From Lonsdalea quercina subsp. quercina (GTDB lineage Bacteria; Pseudomonadota; Gammaproteobacteria; Enterobacterales; Enterobacteriaceae): a DNA stretch of 8,931 nucleotides. Position 1 is the stretch's first letter, and every line of letters begins with the position of its first letter. The stretch spans positions 1,239 to 10,169 of the forward strand of contig NZ_JIBO01000013.1 of assembly GCF_000688655.1 (NCBI RefSeq). The letters are read 5' to 3'. The position numbers were made by a program, and so were the translations under genes. The notes under the pieces were generated by a model that searched no databases, was not told where the DNA came from, and saw only the letters and a program-made list of their open reading frames with translations. Shown piece by piece: positions 4,861 through 8,931 of this stretch.

Positions 4861-7800
4861 ATGGAACAGACGAAATCAGCGACGCTGGTCTCCAGCGAAG
4901 AGGCCGCAAGTAAGAACTTTTCCAGCGATAAAGCCATCTCTGGGGGATGTAAGAAATGCGCTTGTGAAATTTTCGTTCAATACTTATACGATTCGGGAAA
5001 ACCCGTCCCTAACGCGCCTTTTGTCGTTACGGATAGCAATGGTACGAATATCAGCGGCCAAACGGATGAGAACGGCTATTTCAAAATCTACGATATGGGC
5101 TGCAATGGCTACGAGCTGAATATTCAGGAAGGAAGCGACGAGTTCGAACCCGAAGACACCGTCACCAATAATCCGGTACTACAGTCCAATCCCGAATATG
5201 CGGCACTCGCGGGCGAGTACTTCACGCTTTATTTATTACTCAGCAAAGAAGGATTGCTGGAATACGATCAGGAAGAGAGTCAGCGTTATAACGAAGTCGG
5301 CATCAACAGTCATGTTTATGGTGGTATGTATTTTTACTATGAAGATAAATATGAGCTGGCTTATAACCGCTTCATGGAGCTGAAGGACAGAATTAACAAC
5401 GGCAGTCGAGAGCTGAAGCAGGCTATCAATAAAGTCCATCATAGCCTGTCAACGGAAGTCGCCAGTCACACGACTGAAACTGCTGTGCTCCTCTTTTGCC
5501 AGATCATCCTTGGATTTGTCCCTATTGTCGGGCAAGCGCCTGATGTGTATTTCATTGGCGAATGGTGCTGGGCTGCCTATAAAAATCCTGAGAATCTCGA
5601 GGACCCTTATTTTATTAGCGAGGGTGTATTAGATGTTATTGGCGTGGTACCCGGCGCAGGCCATGTTCTTAAATATGCGGGGAAGTCGGTATTAAAAGCG
5701 ATTGGAAAAGTCGCTGGTGCCGTCGCTGATAAACGCGCTATCCAGCTCGCAATACGAGAAATTCGTCATCTGTCTGACGGTAATATCGTGCGATGGCTGA
5801 TGGATTTTTCCTCCAAAATTAAAACGATCGCGATTGAAGCCATCGAGTTGCTAAATAAAATTGCCTTGGCCGTTGAGGGTATGTTGAAAGATGCGACCAA
5901 CTCGGCGAAAAGCTGGATCGTGGCTTTTGCTAAAGACAGCTTTAATTCGATTGTCAGGGTACTGAAATGGCTGATAGAAAAATTCGAAAGCATCATCAAT
6001 ACCATTATCGAGAAAGTAGAATCCTTCATCGGCAAAATTGTGACCAAAAAGCCGGGTACGGCGCTGGGTAAAGGTAAAGCGACCAAAGCTGAACAAATGA
6101 CGGCGGGGGCGACGAAACAGGAAAGTCGGGCTGCGGAAGCAGAAGCAGAGAACGTTGCGAAGAAAAAAGGGGACGAATTGTGTACGTCCGAATCGACTTG
6201 CGCAGGCGACCCGGTCGATGTCGCGACGGGTTATGTCGTTGACTGGCGCACGGATTTTCAGATTTCAGGGCTTTTCCCTCTGGCCTTGAAAAGAAGTTAT
6301 CGTTCAGGAGGCCCCCGAATCTCCGGTTTGCTGGGGAAGCTTTGGCGCAGCAACTGGGATATGAGCCTCAAACTCGAAAACGACGTGGTGACGTTGACGG
6401 ATGGGGAGTTTAACCAGGCCATATTCGCGGCGCCTGTTGAGGGCGAGTACAGCCTTTCTCTTTCCAATCCCGCATGGCGTTTAACGCGTCGACAAGGCGT
6501 ATTGGTGCTACGCCATCGTGACGGGATGAGTTACTGGTTTGAACATACTCGCGGCGTGCAGCTCTGTCTGACTGCAGTAGAGGATAGCGTAGGCAATCGT
6601 ACGTCGCTGCTGTGGGAATTTGGCGAATTACGATGGGTGGTGCTCGCGGATGAGCGTTTGGTGCATGTGGAAACGCAGCACGGGCGAATCACCTGCCTGA
6701 CGTTATGCGATCGTCAGCGTCGGCCGCTACAGACGCTGGTTAACTACACCTATGATCAAAAAGGCTATCTGGTTAGCGTTCGTGCCGGAGAAGGACGCAG
6801 TTTTGATTACCGTTATTCGCCAGAAGGTTGGATGTTGCGTTGGTCCGATTTGTCGGAAACTTGGGTCGAACATACCTATGACAGCCAGGGACGAGCCGTG
6901 CGCGACCGTGCATCGGAAGGCTACTGGGCAGGTAGCTTCGACTATGACGATGAACAACTCACCACGTATTACCACAATGGGTTTGGTGGTGTGGCGCGCT
7001 ACATCAGGGATGAACGCAACAATATTCTCAGTCATCAGACGCCCGATGGCGGCGAGACGCTGTACGAATGGGAACACAATCAGCTGGTGGCGCAAACTGA
7101 CCCGTTAGGTCACCGCACAGAGTTCAAGCGTAACGACTGGGGGCAGATCACGACCGTGACGTTGCCGGACGGCGCGGTACACCACTATGATTATGATGAT
7201 GATGCGCAATTGCTGGCGTACACCGATCCACTTGGCCATGTGTGGCAGTATCAGCGCAATGCTCAGGGTCAGGTGGTGGAAGTCAACGATCCGGAAGGAC
7301 GCGAGTGGCTGCATAGTTATACCGATCAGGGCCTACTGGAAACCATCATCGGCCCTAACGGCGTGCTGCAACGTTATCATTACAACGCGCGAGGGCTGGT
7401 CAGTACGATCGAAGTGGATAACGCCCCCTCAGTACGATTCTTCTACGATGCGCAGGACCGGTTGACCGAGCGGCATATCGCTCGTGAGTCGCGCGTTCAG
7501 ATTCGGCGCTGGGAATATGAAGGTTATCGAGAAGCGCCGTCAAAAGTCATCTATGAGGACGGTACCGAAACCACTTTTGGCTTTGATAAAGAAGGCAATC
7601 TCACCTCTGTTACCGATGCGTTAGGGCAGCAGCATCAGTTCCGCTACGGCGCATTTGATAACCTGATGGAAGCCACCGATCCACTCGGTGCAACAGTCCG
7701 CTATCACTACAATACGGAAGCTGAATTCGCCGGTGTGACCAACAGCCACGGTGACGCCTGGACTTACTCCTTTGACGAGTGTGGACGGCTTTCCGAAGAG

Positions 7801-8931
7801 CAACATTATGACGGGCGAGTATATCGCTATGCCTACGATGTGGCGGGCCGCTTAACGTGCCGAACCGCCCCCGACGGCAGCCAGCAACACTACTCGCATG
7901 ATGCTTTAGGACGGGTGACGGAAGTCCAGTACCTCACCGCTGAAGGGGCGACGGAAAGCGTCACCACGCTGAACTATGACATCGCAGGACGCCTGTTGCG
8001 CGCCAGCAACGCCGACGCCTGCGTGGAATACGCCTATAACCGCTCCGGTCAGGTCATCTCTGAGCGGGTTAATGGGCAGGAGATACTCAGCGGCTACGAT
8101 GCAAGCGGTTACCGCACGCAGGTCGACGGGCTGCTGGCGCCGCTGCAACAGCAGTGGCAGTCAGGGCGACTGTCGGCGTTGGGCGTAGGTTCGCATCAGG
8201 CCTTATCGTTCAGCCATACGGACGCGGGTCAGGAAAGCCTGCGGAGCAACGGCGCAGGCTTCGCGCTGTCACAGAGCTGGAGCGAGACCGGGCTGCTGGA
8301 GCGTCAGGCGCTGGTGAACGGTGGCGGCAGCGAGCCGCACCATCTGGAACGGCGCTATCGCTACGATGTGCTGGACCGTCTGGTGGGCATCAAGGACAGT
8401 CACTGGGGCGAGCAGGATTTCCGCCTGAACGGCAACGGACAGGTCACGGCGGAGCGCCGGAACGGACGCTGGCGTCAGGCAAAACTGTTTGGTTACGACA
8501 GTGAGCAGAACCTGTGCGAAGTGTCGGAAATTATGGCCTCGTCCGGCGTTCCGCTGTCGGTGTCTCAGGCGGTGTCGGAAGGGCAGCGTCGCTACGATGG
8601 CTCAGGGCGCATCGTCGAGCGCGGCGATGTACGCTATGAGTACGATGTCTGCGGCCGGTTAAGTCGCAAGCGAGAAGTCCGCGCGGGATTCCGACCGAAA
8701 GAAACACGCTACGAGTGGGATACGCAGGACCGTCTGCGGCGGGTGAGCCTGCCGGATGGCGCGCGCTGGCGATATGGCTACGATGCGTTTGGACGCCGGG
8801 TCAGCAAGGTGCGCGAAGGTCAGGTGGCCTCACTACAGTCGGTGTCGAAGGTCCAGTACCAGTGGGACGGCGACCAGCTGGTGGGGCAGGTGCAATACTA
8901 TGCGGACGGCACCCCGGCGCGGGAAGTGCAG
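4861..8931 (+). CDS. rhs: Rhs-family T6SS effector without N-terminal PAAR, truncated at right edge
   Basis: Open for 1357 codons from ATG 4861 to the window end with no stop; AAAGGA at 4846-4851 supports the start. Rhs proteins form a hollow beta-shell that encloses a C-terminal toxin. Layout: residues 1-29 polar; 30-91 a Cys-bearing (C30, C33, C35, C81) beta-rich domain with a transthyretin/Ig-like PVPNAPFVV...[11 protein letters not shown] pattern; hydrophobic segments at about 208-225 and 255-271 (GVVPGAG); a long amphipathic helical region (275-395); a Lys/Ala/Glu linker (400-438); C441 and C447 before GDPVDVATG (449-457), where the DUF6531/Rhs core begins. YD repeats then run to the edge. 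No PAAR motif is seen at the N-terminus, unlike many T6SS Rhs effectors, so delivery probably relies on an adjacent DUF4123 adaptor. The C-terminal DPxGL hallmark, toxin tip and immunity gene are outside the window, so toxin activity is unknown. Confidence 0.93.
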   Translation, partial: MEQTKSATLVSSEEAASKNFSSDKAISGGCKKCACEIFVQYLYDSGKPVPNAPFVVTDSNGTNISGQTDENGYFKIYDMGCNGYELNIQEGSDEFEPEDTVTNNPVLQSNPEYAALAGEYFTLYLLLSKEGLLEYDQEESQRYNEVGINSHVYGGMYFYYEDKYELAYNRFMELKDRINNGSRELKQAINKVHHSLSTEVASHTTETAVLLFCQIILGFVPIVGQAPDVYFIGEWCWAAYKNPENLEDPYFISEGVLDVIGVVPGAGHVLKYAGKSVLKAIGKVAGAVADKRAIQLAIREIRHLSDGNIVRWLMDFSSKIKTIAIEAIELLNKIALAVEGMLKDATNSAKSWIVAFAKDSFNSIVRVLKWLIEKFESIINTIIEKVESFIGKIVTKKPGTALGKGKATKAEQMTAGATKQESRAAEAEAENVAKKKGDELCTSESTCAGDPVDVATGYVVDWRTDFQISGLFPLALKRSYRSGGPRISGLLGKLWRSNWDMSLKLENDVVTLTDGEFNQAIFAAPVEGEYSLSLSNPAWRLTRRQGVLVLRHRDGMSYWFEHTRGVQLCLTAVEDSVGNRTSLLWEFGELRWVVLADERLVHVETQHGRITCLTLCDRQRRPLQTLVNYTYDQKGYLVSVRAGEGRSFDYRYSPEGWMLRWSDLSETWVEHTYDSQGRAVRDRASEGYWAGSFDYDDEQLTTYYHNGFGGVARYIRDERNNILSHQTPDGGETLYEWEHNQLVAQTDPLGHRTEFKRNDWGQITTVTLPDGAVHHYDYDDDAQLLAYTDPLGHVWQYQRNAQGQVVEVNDPEGREWLHSYTDQGLLETIIGPNGVLQRYHYNARGLVSTIEVDNAPSVRFFYDAQDRLTERHIARESRVQIRRWEYEGYREAPSKVIYEDGTETTFGFDKEGNLTSVTDALGQQHQFRYGAFDNLMEATDPLGATVRYHYNTEAEFAGVTNSHGDAWTYSFDECGRLSEEQHYDGRVYRYAYDVAGRLTCRTAPDGSQQHYSHDALGRVTEVQYLTAEGATESVTTLNYDIAGRLLRASNADACVEYAYNRSGQVISERVNGQEILSGYDASGYRTQVDGLLAPLQQQWQSGRLSALGVGSHQALSFSHTDAGQESLRSNGAGFALSQSWSETGLLERQALVNGGGSEPHHLERRYRYDVLDRLVGIKDSHWGEQDFRLNGNGQVTAERRNGRWRQAKLFGYDSEQNLCEVSEIMASSGVPLSVSQAVSEGQRRYDGSGRIVERGDVRYEYDVCGRLSRKREVRAGFRPKETRYEWDTQDRLRRVSLPDGARWRYGYDAFGRRVSKVREGQVASLQSVSKVQYQWDGDQLVGQVQYYADGTPAREVQ
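6745..8931 (+). repeat. Rhs YD repeats
   Basis: The Rhs core contains many degenerate YD units, each of about 20 residues. Examples are [90 protein letters not shown] and [10 protein letters not shown]. Between them lie TDPLGH and LPDGA turns. These strands build the spiral shell around the toxin. The units diverge at DNA level and are not tandem copies likely to slip. The array continues past the right edge. Confidence 0.9.

Noticed and set aside
4856..5119. Plus-strand ATG frame overlapping the rhs start in another frame
   Set aside because: No domain, and the frame from ATG 4861 is open for 1357 codons with a clear Rhs core.
5766..6086. Minus-strand hydrophobic open frame of 106 codons
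   Set aside because: Its apparent hydrophobicity is the complement of the amphipathic helical region of Rhs; no start signal or family seen.
7187..7205. Short GAT-rich run (tatgattatgatgatgatg) as a phase-variable repeat
   Set aside because: It is only a few triplets encoding YDYDDD in a YD repeat, and triplet slippage would not break the frame.
1..8931. Insertion sequences, tRNA or rRNA genes, CRISPR arrays, attachment sites
   Set aside because: No transposase, terminal inverted repeats, cloverleaf sequences or regularly spaced identical repeats were seen; nearly all of the window is coding.

Overview
The window looks like part of a type VI secretion system (T6SS) effector island from a Gram-negative gammaproteobacterium. 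The VgrG tail, the Rhs core style, the two DUF4123 adaptors and the moderate-to-high GC suggest Enterobacterales, possibly the Pectobacterium/Dickeya/Brenneria/Serratia range. The genus cannot be fixed from sequence alone. All six genes lie on the + strand, and both edges cut through genes.

Left unit (1-2845): the 3' end of vgrG (spike/tip protein), then a PAAR-lipase fusion effector (616-2010), then an ankyrin-repeat lipoprotein (2010-2789) that is the probable immunity protein. These three are packed as one transcript (9-nt gap, then a stop/start overlap) that ends at a 12-bp hairpin terminator. The lipase should be carried on the VgrG tip by its own PAAR domain and attack membrane lipids of the target. 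The lipoprotein would protect the producer in its periplasm. A perfect AGGAGG followed by an in-frame ATG sits just after the lipoprotein signal peptide, so the gene probably also makes a cytosolic form.

Right unit (2970-8931): after an AT-rich 124-bp gap holding a 15-bp palindrome come two consecutive, diverged DUF4123 adaptor/chaperone genes that overlap by 4 nt. They are followed 14 nt later by a very large rhs gene, open from 4861 to the window edge (1357 codons without a stop). This Rhs protein has no recognisable PAAR domain. It starts with a Cys-bearing beta-rich domain, followed by two hydrophobic segments, a long helical region and the Rhs YD-repeat shell. Its variable C-terminal toxin and the matching immunity gene lie beyond the right edge.

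The most notable points are the dual-start immunity gene, the PAAR-less Rhs with a tandem adaptor pair, a substituted residue at the usual N-terminal Rhs cleavage motif, and sharp GC changes inside both effector genes that suggest modular assembly.
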